Assembly: GCA_035293945.1 (NCBI GenBank) | Contig: DATGLV010000040.1 | Location: forward strand, 1 to 22,882 | Source of the DNA: VAZQ01 sp035293945 | GTDB lineage: Bacteria > Pseudomonadota > Alphaproteobacteria > Rhizobiales > Xanthobacteraceae | Reading direction: 5' to 3' | Length of the DNA: 22,882 nt | Part shown: positions 14,361 through 21,323 of the stretch, piece after piece | Position numbering within the stretch: the first letter of the stretch is position 1 | How the letters are laid out: every line of letters starts with the position of its first letter | Program-made: the position numbers and the translations under genes | The notes under the pieces: model-generated | The model's database searches: none | Told to the model about the DNA's origin: nothing | Seen by the model: the letters and a program-made list of their open reading frames with translations, nothing else

Positions 14361-14720
14361 TCAACGCGGGACAGCGCCGGACGCGGAAGGGTCGGGCGTG
14401 GCCGCGTCCGACGGCGCCGCAGCGACTTTCGGCTTTGTCTTGGTCTTCGACTTGGTCTGGGGCTGGGTTTGGTCGGCGGCTTGTGCGCTTGCGTCGGTCG
14501 GAGGCGGCGGCTGATAGCCTTTGACCAGCTCAGGCGGCAGCCCTTGCGAAACGCCGGGCGTGCCGCCGGGAAACAGCTCCTTGCGCTCCCCCGGCAGCGG
14601 TTTCTTCGCCGGTGACAACAAGTCGGCGATATCGGTCGGATCGAAGTTGCTGCAGTCGGCCAAAAGCAGCGCGAGCGAGAACGCCGGCGCGATCTTCAGC
14701 ATCCGAGCCAAGCGCGGCAT
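14361..14720 (-). CDS. Putative lipoprotein, short and disordered
   Basis: 119 residues from the ATG at 14720, with GAGGGGG just upstream, which overlaps the stop of the TPR gene. A signal sequence (about 1-21) ends in LLLADC: a lipobox-like site in which Asp occupies the position just before Cys, where Gly or Ala is usual. The mature part begins CSNFDPTDIADLL, carries a conserved-looking PLPGERKELFPGG stretch and LPPELVKGYQPPPP, and ends in a Lys/Thr/Ala/Pro-rich tail that is probably disordered. Similar short lipoproteins are found beside der in Rhizobiales (recollection, not searched); function unknown. The gene starts 14 bases after the TPR stop, so the two are cotranscribed. In enterobacteria this position holds the BamB beta-propeller, which is absent here. 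Confidence 0.75.
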   Translation of the reverse strand: MPRLARMLKIAPAFSLALLLADCSNFDPTDIADLLSPAKKPLPGERKELFPGGTPGVSQGLPPELVKGYQPPPPTDASAQAADQTQPQTKSKTKTKPKVAAAPSDAATPDPSASGAVPR

Positions 14721-14734
14721 CCCCCAAGTCCCCC

Positions 14735-15388
14735 TCAACCCTTGCCTTCGGAGGCCAACAGCGCACTCAGCATTTCCATCCGGTTGCGCTCATCCGGCGG
14801 TGTGGCCGGGTCGGTATTGATCTTGTCGATCCACTGCTTGGCCGCGTTGGCGTCGCCGGAGCGCCAGGCCGATAACGCCAGCAGCTCGCGCGCCGTGTGC
14901 TTGAAGGTATGGCCGTCGCCCGCCAATGGCTCGAGCCGCGCCCGCGCCTCCGCATAGGAGCCCGCATCGAGCAGAAGGGAACCCGCCTTGAGGGCGGCAA
15001 GATCCCGCAAGTCAGGGCGCACCGAGGAATTCTCCGCGACCTTGTCGTAGGCCGCGACCGCGGCCTTGGGATCGGTCTCAGCAAGCTCGGCCGCCGCGCG
15101 CAACTGCGCGAGCTCGCGGTAGCTTGCGGTCGAGTCTTGGGCGATCTTGTTGAAGGCCGCCTCGGCTTCACTGTGCTTGCTCTGCTCACTGAGCGTGATC
15201 GCAGCCTCGAACTGCGCTCCCGCTTCCGCCGCCTTCTTGGTCTGCCACCAATCGTAAGCCCGCCAACCCCCGACTGAGAGCACGAGCACGACCGCAGCCC
15301 CATAGACGAGATACTGGTAGCGCGCCCACAGCTTCTTGAGCTGCTCGCGCCTTACTTCCTCGTCAACTTCCTGGAAAATATCAGACAC
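14735..15388 (-). CDS. YfgM-like TPR membrane protein
   Basis: 217 residues, beginning at a GTG at 15388. The start is supported because MSDIFQEVDEEVRREQLKKL is the usual opening of this family and no ATG lies near. The order is a short cytoplasmic charged N-terminus, one transmembrane helix (about 28-46, YLVYGAAVVLVLSVGGWRAY), then periplasmic tetratricopeptide repeats (about 55-215) of the TPR_21/YfgM type with AxxxYxxA-like spacing (SEAEAAFNKIAQ, PKAAVAAYDKVAE, YAEARARLEPLAG). In E. coli, YfgM works with PpiD and the Sec translocon as an ancillary periplasmic chaperone; the same role is inferred here. It is the first gene of a likely operon with the lipoprotein, possibly reading on to der across the repeats. 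A 12-bp palindrome lies about 125 bp upstream. Confidence 0.87.
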   Translation of the reverse strand: MSDIFQEVDEEVRREQLKKLWARYQYLVYGAAVVLVLSVGGWRAYDWWQTKKAAEAGAQFEAAITLSEQSKHSEAEAAFNKIAQDSTASYRELAQLRAAAELAETDPKAAVAAYDKVAENSSVRPDLRDLAALKAGSLLLDAGSYAEARARLEPLAGDGHTFKHTARELLALSAWRSGDANAAKQWIDKINTDPATPPDERNRMEMLSALLASEGKG

Positions 15389-15513
15389 GTGTTGGCTCTT
15401 GGTCGACTTCGTCTCGGTTCAGCTTGCGGTTTGCGTCGGGGCTCGGTTGGCCGGAGCGGCGCATAGCCTATCGATATGGCGGCGACAAGGCAAAAGCCAC
15501 TCCGAACTCGTCG

Positions 15514-15525
15514 TTAAGTACTTAA
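15514..15525. promoter_or_regulatory. 12-bp palindrome TTAAGTACTTAA, possible operator
   Basis: A perfect AT-rich palindrome in otherwise GC-rich DNA, between the panB stop (15567) and the TPR start (15388). It could bind a dimeric regulator or overlap a promoter of the TPR operon; nothing else supports this. Confidence 0.25.
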
Positions 15526-15566
15526 GGCCGCGCGGCTTATTGCCCTTGACCCGCGACCGGCCGGCT

Positions 15567-16457
15567 TTAGCCGCCGATGCGCCGTTTCTGCGGGCTCGGC
15601 TCTCCATTGGCCGGCGCGATGGCCGGTTTGGTCGCTTGCTTGGGCCGCATGGGGTAGACCTGCTCGGGCCCGGGAAATGCGCGCGCCCGCACGTCCTTGG
15701 CATAGGCCGCGATGGCAGCCTCGATGCCCGGCCCGATATCGCCGTACCGCTTGACGAATTTCGGCACCCGCGGCGACAGGCCAAGCATGTCCTCGAGCAC
15801 CAGGACCTGGCCGTCGCAGGCAACGCTGGCGCCGATCCCAATCGTCGGGATCGGCAGCGTCTCGGTGATGCGCCGCCCAAGCGGCTCGGCAACCGCCTCG
15901 ATCACCACCGCGAAGGCGCCCGCCTCCGCTACCGCCTTGGCATCCGCCTCGATCGGCCCCCAGTCGGCCTCGTCGCGGCCCTGCGCACGGAACGCCCCGA
16001 TCGTGTTGATGGATTGCGGGGTCAAGCCCACATGCCCCATCACCGGAACGCCGCGCTCGACCAGGAACGCGATGGTTTCGGCCATGCGCCGGCCACCTTC
16101 GAGCTTGATGGCGCCGCAGCCGGTTTCCTTCAGCACGCGCGCGCAGGAGGCAAAGGCCTGTTCCTTGGATTGCTCGTAGCTGCCGAACGGCATGTCGACC
16201 ACGACCAGCGCCCGCCGCGAGCCGCGCATCACCGCATGGCCCTGCAGGATCATCATATCGAGAGTCACCGGGACGGTGGTCTCCAGGCCGTGCATGACCA
16301 TGCCGAGCGAGTCGCCGACCAGGATGACGTCGCAATAGCGGTCGACGAGGCGCGCCGTATGGGCGTGGTAGGAGGTGAGGCAAACGATCGGCTCAGCCCC
16401 CTTCCGGGCGCGAATCTCCGGCGCCGTGATCCGCCTTATGTCCTCATGTGCCGACAT
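15567..16457 (-). CDS. panB: 3-methyl-2-oxobutanoate hydroxymethyltransferase PanB
   Basis: Ketopantoate hydroxymethyltransferase: transfers the hydroxymethyl group of 5,10-methylene-tetrahydrofolate to alpha-ketoisovalerate, the first step of pantothenate and coenzyme A synthesis, in the cytosol. 296 residues from the ATG at 16457, which has GGAGAG eight bases upstream. Family residues are in place: Asp49 (LVGDSLGMVMHG) and Asp88 (VVDMPFGSY) for the metal, Lys118 (AIKLEGG), and Glu187 (VIEAVAEPLG) as the base, plus TIGIGASVACDGQVLV near the C-terminal end of the barrel. It is some 20-30 residues longer than the usual 264-275, because of a Lys/Pro/Ala-rich tail after QVYPMRPKQ. No panC neighbour is present. 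It is transcribed away from the haem-propeller gene, with about 540 bp between their starts. Confidence 0.97.
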   Translation of the reverse strand: MSAHEDIRRITAPEIRARKGAEPIVCLTSYHAHTARLVDRYCDVILVGDSLGMVMHGLETTVPVTLDMMILQGHAVMRGSRRALVVVDMPFGSYEQSKEQAFASCARVLKETGCGAIKLEGGRRMAETIAFLVERGVPVMGHVGLTPQSINTIGAFRAQGRDEADWGPIEADAKAVAEAGAFAVVIEAVAEPLGRRITETLPIPTIGIGASVACDGQVLVLEDMLGLSPRVPKFVKRYGDIGPGIEAAIAAYAKDVRARAFPGPEQVYPMRPKQATKPAIAPANGEPSPQKRRIGG

Positions 16458-16551
16458 GTTTGTTGCTCTCCAACGCGCGCGGGCCATTCAGATAGGTATG
16501 GGGGGGCCAGCCTATCCAATCATGCGCCTGACTCTGACGCTCGTTTCAGCG

Positions 16552-16696
16552 TGTCCCGGGCATAGCGCGTCGAAGACGCGCGTAAACGCGCTGTTGCCCG
16601 GGACCGTTCCAGGCAAAGGCCTGAGCTTGGAACGATCCCGCATGAGCGGCGCAGCTTCGTTCGCTCTGCGTCTGGGAAAGCCCCGGTGATTCAAGC
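16552..16696 (-). repeat. About 150-bp inverted repeat, right copy
   Basis: Reverse-complement partner of 14047-14195. In this orientation it reads TGTCCCGGGCATAGCGCGTC, then GAAGACGCGCGTAAACGCGC, and later CCTGAGCTTGGAACGATCC. See the left copy and the related finding. Confidence 0.85.
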
Positions 16697-16720
16697 CTCA
16701 AAACAGAACATTAGAGCATT

Positions 16721-16737
16721 TTTCCGCAGAGCGGAAA
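16721..16737. repeat. Small hairpin TTTCCGC-AGA-GCGGAAA
   Basis: A perfect 7-bp stem with a 3-base loop, preceded by GAGCATT and followed by TCGGTT. This layout resembles the GAGCAT...CCGGTT dispersed palindrome also seen at 5185-5233, and may be a short variant of it. Confidence 0.55.
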
Positions 16738-16996
16738 TCGGTTATTGGCGGCCCGGACGCGATCCGTGAGAAAATTCAACAAGATCGGTCGCGCTGGAGC
16801 CCATGCTGTGATGATTTGAGCTCCGCCGCCCTCGCCCTACCGAATCGTCAGTTGCCCGCCTTCCGGGGGCCCTGGGGGGATGCTATGATACAAGCTTCGG
16901 GACATCCGGCGCGGATTCGGTCCAAAGTCCGGGTGATGCAACGCTGCGTCCGTCTGGGATTCCGGTTGAGACCCGATCCGCTAGGGAGAAAATTCA

Positions 16997-18643
16997 ATGC
17001 GAACCAAACTCATGCTCAGCATGACTGCCGGCTTGGCGGTCATCCTGTCTCAAGGCGTATCCTATCAGGCCAGTGCGGCCGGGCCGGCGCTGACCGGCGT
17101 GGTGAGCTCCGCTGAAGAAGGCAACATGGAAGGCGTCGTGGTCACCGCCCGCAAGCCGGGTGCGAGCGTCATGGTCAGCGTGACCACCGACGACAAGGGC
17201 CGCTACACCTTCCCGGCAGGCCGGCTGGAGCCCGGCCAATATGATCTCGCCATCCGCGCGGTCGGCTATGACATCTCGGCCCCGACGACCGCCAATGTCG
17301 GCGCCGACGGCGCCTCGGCCGACATCAAGCTGGTCAAGACCAAGAACCTCGCCAGCCAGCTCACCAATGCCGAATGGATGATGAGCATCCCGGGCACCGA
17401 GGATCAGAAAGCCCAGCTCTTGAACTGCACCAGCTGCCACACGCTGGAGCGCATCATGCGCTCGACGCACAATTCGGATGAGTTCACCCAGGTCATCACC
17501 CGCATGATGGGCTATGGGGCGGTGAGCCAGCCGGTGAAGCCGCAGCCGATGCTGGACAAGGAGCGGGCCGGCTCGCCGGAGCAGTACCGCAAGATGGCGG
17601 ACTATCTGGCCACCATCAACCTCTCCACCACCGACCACTGGAACTATGATCTTAAGACCCTGCCGCGTCCGACCGGCCGCGCCACCCACGACATCATCAC
17701 CGAGTACTATGTGGGCACGCAGGTGACCGAGCCGCATGACGTGATCGCCCGCGACGGCGTGGTCTGGTACTCGGACTTCGGCAACGAGTACATCTCCAAG
17801 TTCGATCCCAAGACCCTGCAGCTCGTCCAGTATCCGGTGAAGAAGTTCAAGCCGGATGCGCCTGAGGGCAATCTCGCGATCGACTTCGACAAGAACGGGA
17901 CCATCTGGTTCGACACGATGTACCAGGGCTCGCTCGGCAACCTCGATCCGAAGACCGGCGAGATCAAATACTATCCGCTCGACCCGAAGTGGAATGACGT
18001 GCGCGTGCAGCTGAACTTCGTCGGCCTGCACCATGAGGTCGACGGCAAGGTCTGGACCAAGAGCGTCGGCACCCAGGACATCTTCCGGGTCGATCTCGCG
18101 ACCGGCCAGTGGGAGAAATTCCACCCGACCGACGAGATCTCGGGCGGCGCACATTACGGCATCTATCAGGTGGCTTCGGACTCCCACAACAATCTGTGGA
18201 TGGCCGAGTTCACCGAAGGCCATCTCGGCAAGATCGACGCCAAGACCCTGAAGGTCACCTGGTACGCGCCGCCGACGCCGCATGCGCGCCTGCGCCGCAT
18301 GGTCATCGACAAGAACGACCACATCCTCGTGACCGAATACCGCGGCAACAAGATCGCCGAGTTTGATCCAGTGACCGAGAAGTTCACCGAATATGCGCTC
18401 CCCACCCAGTACACCAACCCGTACCGGGCGGAATACGACAAGAACGGTGAAATCTGGGTCGGCGGCATGCAGAGCGACCGCGTGGTGCGGCTCGATCCGA
18501 AGACCGGCAAGGACATCGAGTACCTGATGCCGCGCGACACCAACATGCGCACGGTGGACGTCGACAACTCGACCACCCCGGTGACCTTCTGGGTCGGCAG
18601 CAACCACGACCACGCGCTGGTCAAGCTCGAGACGACGGACTAA
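16997..18643 (+). CDS. Exported haem c / beta-propeller (Vgb-like) protein
   Basis: 548-residue periplasmic protein. The ATG at 16997 is set by AGGGAGAAA upstream. Order: Sec signal peptide (1-28, cleaved at ASA/AG); a carboxypeptidase-regulatory-like (transthyretin-type) beta domain, about 30-112 (LTGVVSSAEEGNMEGVVVTA, DDKGRYTFPAG, YDLAIRAVGY); a small c-type cytochrome segment with one CTSCH haem site (144-148); then a virginiamycin-B-lyase-like (Vgb/SMP-30) beta-propeller, about 215-545, with repeats such as DVIARDGVVWYSDFGNEYIS, AIDFDKNGTIWFDT and RAEYDKNGEIWVGG. The haem suggests electron transfer or a redox enzyme; lyase activity is not implied. Codon use is strongly biased to GC-ending codons with frequent AAG, GAC and ATC, suggesting high expression (inference). 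A terminator follows at 18701. Confidence 0.88.
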   Translation: MRTKLMLSMTAGLAVILSQGVSYQASAAGPALTGVVSSAEEGNMEGVVVTARKPGASVMVSVTTDDKGRYTFPAGRLEPGQYDLAIRAVGYDISAPTTANVGADGASADIKLVKTKNLASQLTNAEWMMSIPGTEDQKAQLLNCTSCHTLERIMRSTHNSDEFTQVITRMMGYGAVSQPVKPQPMLDKERAGSPEQYRKMADYLATINLSTTDHWNYDLKTLPRPTGRATHDIITEYYVGTQVTEPHDVIARDGVVWYSDFGNEYISKFDPKTLQLVQYPVKKFKPDAPEGNLAIDFDKNGTIWFDTMYQGSLGNLDPKTGEIKYYPLDPKWNDVRVQLNFVGLHHEVDGKVWTKSVGTQDIFRVDLATGQWEKFHPTDEISGGAHYGIYQVASDSHNNLWMAEFTEGHLGKIDAKTLKVTWYAPPTPHARLRRMVIDKNDHILVTEYRGNKIAEFDPVTEKFTEYALPTQYTNPYRAEYDKNGEIWVGGMQSDRVVRLDPKTGKDIEYLMPRDTNMRTVDVDNSTTPVTFWVGSNHDHALVKLETTD

Positions 18644-18700
18644 GCGAGACCAGTCATGGCCGGGCGTAAGCGCCCCTGATGACCCGGCCATCCACGACTT

Positions 18701-18740
18701 ACGGGTTCCGTTTCGACAAGAAGCGGAGCCCGTTTCGTTT
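18701..18740 (+). terminator. Terminator of the haem-propeller gene
   Basis: ACGGGTTCCG (18701-18710) pairs with CGGAGCCCGT (18724-18733) over ten positions with one G-U, followed by TTCGTTTTCG. It lies 58 bp after the stop. Its left arm shares the 13-mer ACGGGTTCCGTTT with the terminator at 19915. Confidence 0.65.
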
Positions 18741-18779
18741 TCGCTGGCTCGGGCCTTATGTCACGCAACCTCGGAGTCG

Positions 18780-18797
18780 TCCCTGCGAACGCAGGGA
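18780..18797. repeat. TCCCTGC-GAAC-GCAGGGA hairpin
   Basis: A perfect 7-bp stem with a tetraloop, in the leader 23 bp before the MBL-fold gene. It resembles a small palindrome (GTC[A/C]CTGCGAACGCAGGGA type) scattered in related genomes. Because of its position it could affect the leader RNA of that gene. Confidence 0.6.
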
Positions 18798-18819
18798 TCC
18801 ATACCGATGGAGGATGGAT

Positions 18820-19836
18820 ATGAAAATCGCCGGCGCCGCATTCGCTCTTTTGCTTGTCGCGCTCCCAGCGCACGCCCAGAACGTCAAGATCACGTCCCTC
18901 GGCTCGCACCCAGGCGAGCTGTGCGCGAACGATCGCGCGATGATCTTCGAGGACCCGACCGGCGTCCGCTTTCTCTTCGACGCGGGGCAGACCCTGACCG
19001 GCGGTGATGATCCTCGGCTCGGGACGATCCACCTGGTATTGCTTTCCCACATGCACGGCGACCACGTCGGCGACTCCAAGCTGATGGCGCGGGGCGCAGG
19101 CACTTGCGCGAATTCGCTCCGGGTGCCGGCCCCGAACTCGACCACCGCCGAAGTGGTCGCGGCCAAGCACGCCGTACTGGTGACGACCCGCGCCATGGCC
19201 GCCTTCATCCACAACAAGGTCGCCGCCATTCGTGGCAGCGGCAGCAAGCCGATGGACTTCTGCAACAGCCTCACCGTCACCGTCCCGGTTCCGGAGGCGT
19301 GCAGCTCCCGCATCGACCTTGGCGGTAGTTTCACTGCCAAAGCGCAGGACACGAACCAAAGCGTCGAATTCACGATCGTTTATGCCGCCCACGTCAACGA
19401 TGTAGCGCCGTCACTGCTGTCGAAGGCGGAGCAGGATCTCTTGAAAGCCGATGGCGCGCAGCTCGGCTACGGTCCGCCTGTCGGCTTCGTGGTGAAGTTC
19501 ACCAATGGGCTCACCGCTTATCTGTCGGCCGACACCGCGGTGTTCGGCGACATGAAGACGGTCATTCATGATTTCTACAAGGCGAATTTGGCCGTGATCA
19601 ACCTCGGGCCCAACCCGGGTCTGTTCCAGACCGGCGCCTTCGCCATCAACGATCTGCTCAAGCCGGCCTCGGTCATCTTCACGCACGTGAACGAGGCCGC
19701 AACGGAAGGCGGCAAGCTGCGGCCGAATACCCAGACCGCGGCGCTGATGAAGCAGATTACAGAGCCCGCCTACCTCGCGATCAGCGAGCGCACGATGGAG
19801 TTCGACGGGAAGGGCAAGTGCGTCTCGGGGTGTTGA
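18820..19836 (+). CDS. Exported metallo-beta-lactamase-fold hydrolase
   Basis: 338-residue periplasmic protein. The ATG at 18820 is preferred (GGAGG six bases before it); another in-frame ATG at 18814 overlaps that ribosome site. A signal peptide spans residues 1-20 (LPAHA/QN). The metallo-beta-lactamase fold is shown by DAGQ after strand two, then SHMHGDHVGD with the HxHxDH zinc motif at 77-82, LSADTAVFGD with the later metal Asp, and FTHVN as the terminal His. About eight cysteines and long insertions set it apart from classical beta-lactamases. It resembles exported MBL-fold hydrolases (RNase Z/UPF0173-like branch) of unknown substrate. It is cotranscribed or coordinated with the haem-propeller gene at most weakly, since a terminator separates them. 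Confidence 0.87.
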   Translation: MKIAGAAFALLLVALPAHAQNVKITSLGSHPGELCANDRAMIFEDPTGVRFLFDAGQTLTGGDDPRLGTIHLVLLSHMHGDHVGDSKLMARGAGTCANSLRVPAPNSTTAEVVAAKHAVLVTTRAMAAFIHNKVAAIRGSGSKPMDFCNSLTVTVPVPEACSSRIDLGGSFTAKAQDTNQSVEFTIVYAAHVNDVAPSLLSKAEQDLLKADGAQLGYGPPVGFVVKFTNGLTAYLSADTAVFGDMKTVIHDFYKANLAVINLGPNPGLFQTGAFAINDLLKPASVIFTHVNEAATEGGKLRPNTQTAALMKQITEPAYLAISERTMEFDGKGKCVSGC

Positions 19837-19914
19837 AAATTCCGCGGCGACGGACTGAGCGCGGCCTCACGCCGGAGAGAGCCACGCGCGCTCTCCAGTG
19901 TGATGGAGATCAAA

Positions 19915-19958
19915 GACGGGTTCCGTTTTACATCGAGACGAAGCCCGTCCTGGTTTTT
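19915..19958 (+). terminator. Terminator of the MBL-fold gene
   Basis: GACGGG (19915-19920) pairs with CCCGTC (19944-19949), extended by T-G and T-A pairs, and is followed by TGGTTTTT. It lies 78 bp past the stop. The left arm shares ACGGGTTCCGTTT with the terminator at 18701. Confidence 0.55.
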
Positions 19959-20249
19959 GCCTCCCGTGATTATCAACCACTCAATTGGTCTGTCCCTGAT
20001 ACATTAGGCAGGGTGTCGACAGGCGAAGCCGGATCGGCGAGAAGTTGAGGATTCTCCTAGCTGGTGGGAGCGGGTTTATCGGCCGCGCTATTGGGCGGCG
20101 ATGTCGCAGCGCTTGGCCTTATCAGGGTCTAGCCCCATCGCCAATCCGTTTGCGACCCGCCGAGCACCTACTCGGCGGCCGGATACGGATTGGGTTGAGC
20201 ATCGCGCGCTAGCAGGTACATCCGGCCGCCCTTGCTCGGAGGCAAGTAG

Positions 20250-20545
20250 CGACTTCGCCTCGATGTGCCGTATGGCGGTGGCCCGCGGAGCACTCTTTGC
20301 GTCGATCTCTATCAGCCTGCCGGTGCCGGCCCGCATCCGGCGCTCCTTTGTTTGCATGGCGGCGCCTGGCTGCACGGCTCCAAGAGGCAATATGAGAGCT
20401 GGGGCCCCGCCCCTGGCTTGCAGAGAGACGCTATGCCGTGGTCGCCGTGGACTACCGTCTCGCAAGCAAGGTGAGCCCAGCTTGGCCAGGCGCGTGGGAA
20501 GATATCCGCTTGTCGCCGGACTGGCTGATTGCCCACCCCGTCTAA
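20250..20545 (+). pseudogene. Alpha/beta-hydrolase (esterase/lipase) N-terminal remnant
   Basis: One frame gives RLRLDVPYGGGP, then LCVDLYQPAGAGPHPALLCL and HGGAWLHGSKRQYESWGP, the start of a BD-FAE/HSL-like esterase with its oxyanion HGGxW motif. After a frame change near 20405-20425, a second frame gives LAERRYAVVAVDYRLASKVS then PAWPGAWEDIRLSPDWLIAH and a stop at 20543. These two pieces are contiguous in normal family members. The stop comes before the catalytic GxSxG, Asp and His, and a TAG lies immediately upstream of the first piece. So it is a fragment of roughly the first third of the protein with at least one frameshift, and cannot be functional. Confidence 0.78.
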
Positions 20546-20636
20546 CGGTGGCGCCCAGGCTTCTGCGGTTTCTCGTGCGCCAATAAACCGTCGTTATCCG
20601 GCTATTGTTGTGCGCAGAGACCCTGAAGCGATCGTG

Positions 20637-20744
20637 GGGTGGGCAACACGCCCGCACGGGCCGGGCTCCTTGCACACATCTCGATAGCGAGTTGCCCACG
20701 CAGTCGAACTTGCCGGAACGCTCGACCGCGTGGGCAAAATCGCC
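20637..20744. repeat. GTGGGCAA palindromic repeat, second copy
   Basis: GTGGGCAAC (20639-20647) pairs with GTTGCCCAC (20691-20699), and GCGTGGGCAAAATCGCC (20728-20744) is the exact reverse complement of arm C of the 2992-3099 element. The fourth arm appears to be missing. It lies just past the 3' end of the Imm21 gene. Confidence 0.75.
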
Positions 20745-20764
20745 ATCAACAGGACACTCTCTCT

Positions 20765-21292
20765 TTATGTATCTGGCCTCAACCTCAGCAAATGAAATAC
20801 GATCTCGGCATCCTCAATCTTATGTGAGTATGTGAGAGCCTCATATCGCCCAGGCGAAAGATCAAGATGAAGGCAATCCGAGAGTATTTCCTCCCCAGGA
20901 AAAGCCGAATCGAAGATTACAGATTTGCGGCATTCTATTCTAATATCAAAGTCCTTCCTAAGCGCACGAGCATTATTATTTGCGATCATTATATGATTAT
21001 ATATATCTTCAATATCGCAATAAGGCCTAACTATCAACACGCTCCCATCATTGTTTTTAACATATCCAAGGCCAAGAAGGTCTCCCCAGAACACGATTCC
21101 ATATCTATCGTCATCAACTTCAATCTTACCAATCCAGCCAGGAATGGCGCACGCTCTCTGATAATCCGTCTGAACCTCGGATATGAGTCCGACTGCTTGT
21201 CGCACAGATGCGCCGTCATCGCCCTTCCAGAGCGGGAGCAAATCACGCTCAAGCATCACCAAGGGCCCGCCGTTTGAATCAATGAATTTCAT
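20765..21292 (-). CDS. Imm21 family immunity protein
   Basis: 175-residue soluble protein matching the Imm21 family of polymorphic-toxin immunity proteins. The N-terminal signature MKFIDSNGGPLVMLERDLLP is the typical 'W/FIxSxGGPLIxLPxxLLxxW' opening, followed by WKGDDGA, TDYQRACAIPGWIGKIEVDD and the mid-protein GIVFWGDLLG...VRPY segment. It presumably binds and blocks the toxin made by the gene just upstream (inference from family and position). The ATG at 21292 has AGAGG eight bases upstream and matches the family start; a GTG nine bases earlier is the alternative. The toxin stop is 31 bp away, so they are one operon. The gene is visibly AT-rich compared with all its neighbours (many ATA, AAT and TAT codons, especially 20930-21060), a sign of horizontal acquisition. 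Confidence 0.85.
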   Translation of the reverse strand: MKFIDSNGGPLVMLERDLLPLWKGDDGASVRQAVGLISEVQTDYQRACAIPGWIGKIEVDDDRYGIVFWGDLLGLGYVKNNDGSVLIVRPYCDIEDIYNHIMIANNNARALRKDFDIRIECRKSVIFDSAFPGEEILSDCLHLDLSPGRYEALTYSHKIEDAEIVFHLLRLRPDT

Positions 21293-21323
21293 TCCTCGCA
21301 CCTCTGCTTAAAGTGGCATCCAC

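Larger units (their letters stand above)
16458..16996. other. Divergent intergenic region between panB and haem-propeller gene
   Basis: About 540 bp holding the right copy of the long inverted repeat and a small hairpin (16721-16737), and it must hold both divergent promoters. TATGAT at 16884-16889 resembles a -10 box for the plus-strand gene, but the bases 17 upstream (TTCCGG) are a poor -35, so I do not call it. No gene is seen. Confidence 0.5.
19837..20764. other. Degenerate region with remnants and repeats
   Basis: About 930 bp without an intact gene. It holds a terminator (19915-19958), an alpha/beta-hydrolase remnant (20250-20545) and a GTGGGCAA repeat copy (20637-20744). The minus-strand frame crossing it is Arg/Ser-rich and antisense to the remnant, so I do not count it as a gene. 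Between 19960 and 20245 I see nothing I can name. Confidence 0.6.

Noticed and set aside
16861..16889. Possible promoter (TATGAT at 16884) for the haem-propeller gene
   Set aside because: The -10 is good but the matching -35 position (TTCCGG) is poor; one box alone is weak evidence in this sequence.
16994..18691. Very long minus-strand open frame (565 codons) antisense to the haem-propeller gene
   Set aside because: It is the complement of a gene with strong GC-ending codon bias, which removes antisense stops. Its product (His/Val/Asp/Arg-rich) resembles no family, while the plus-strand product has a signal peptide, haem motif and propeller repeats.
20088..20699. 203-codon minus-strand frame between the MBL-fold gene and Imm21
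   Set aside because: Arg/Ser/Ala-rich with no family resemblance, and antisense to a recognisable alpha/beta-hydrolase remnant. Its 5' part lies in a palindromic repeat.
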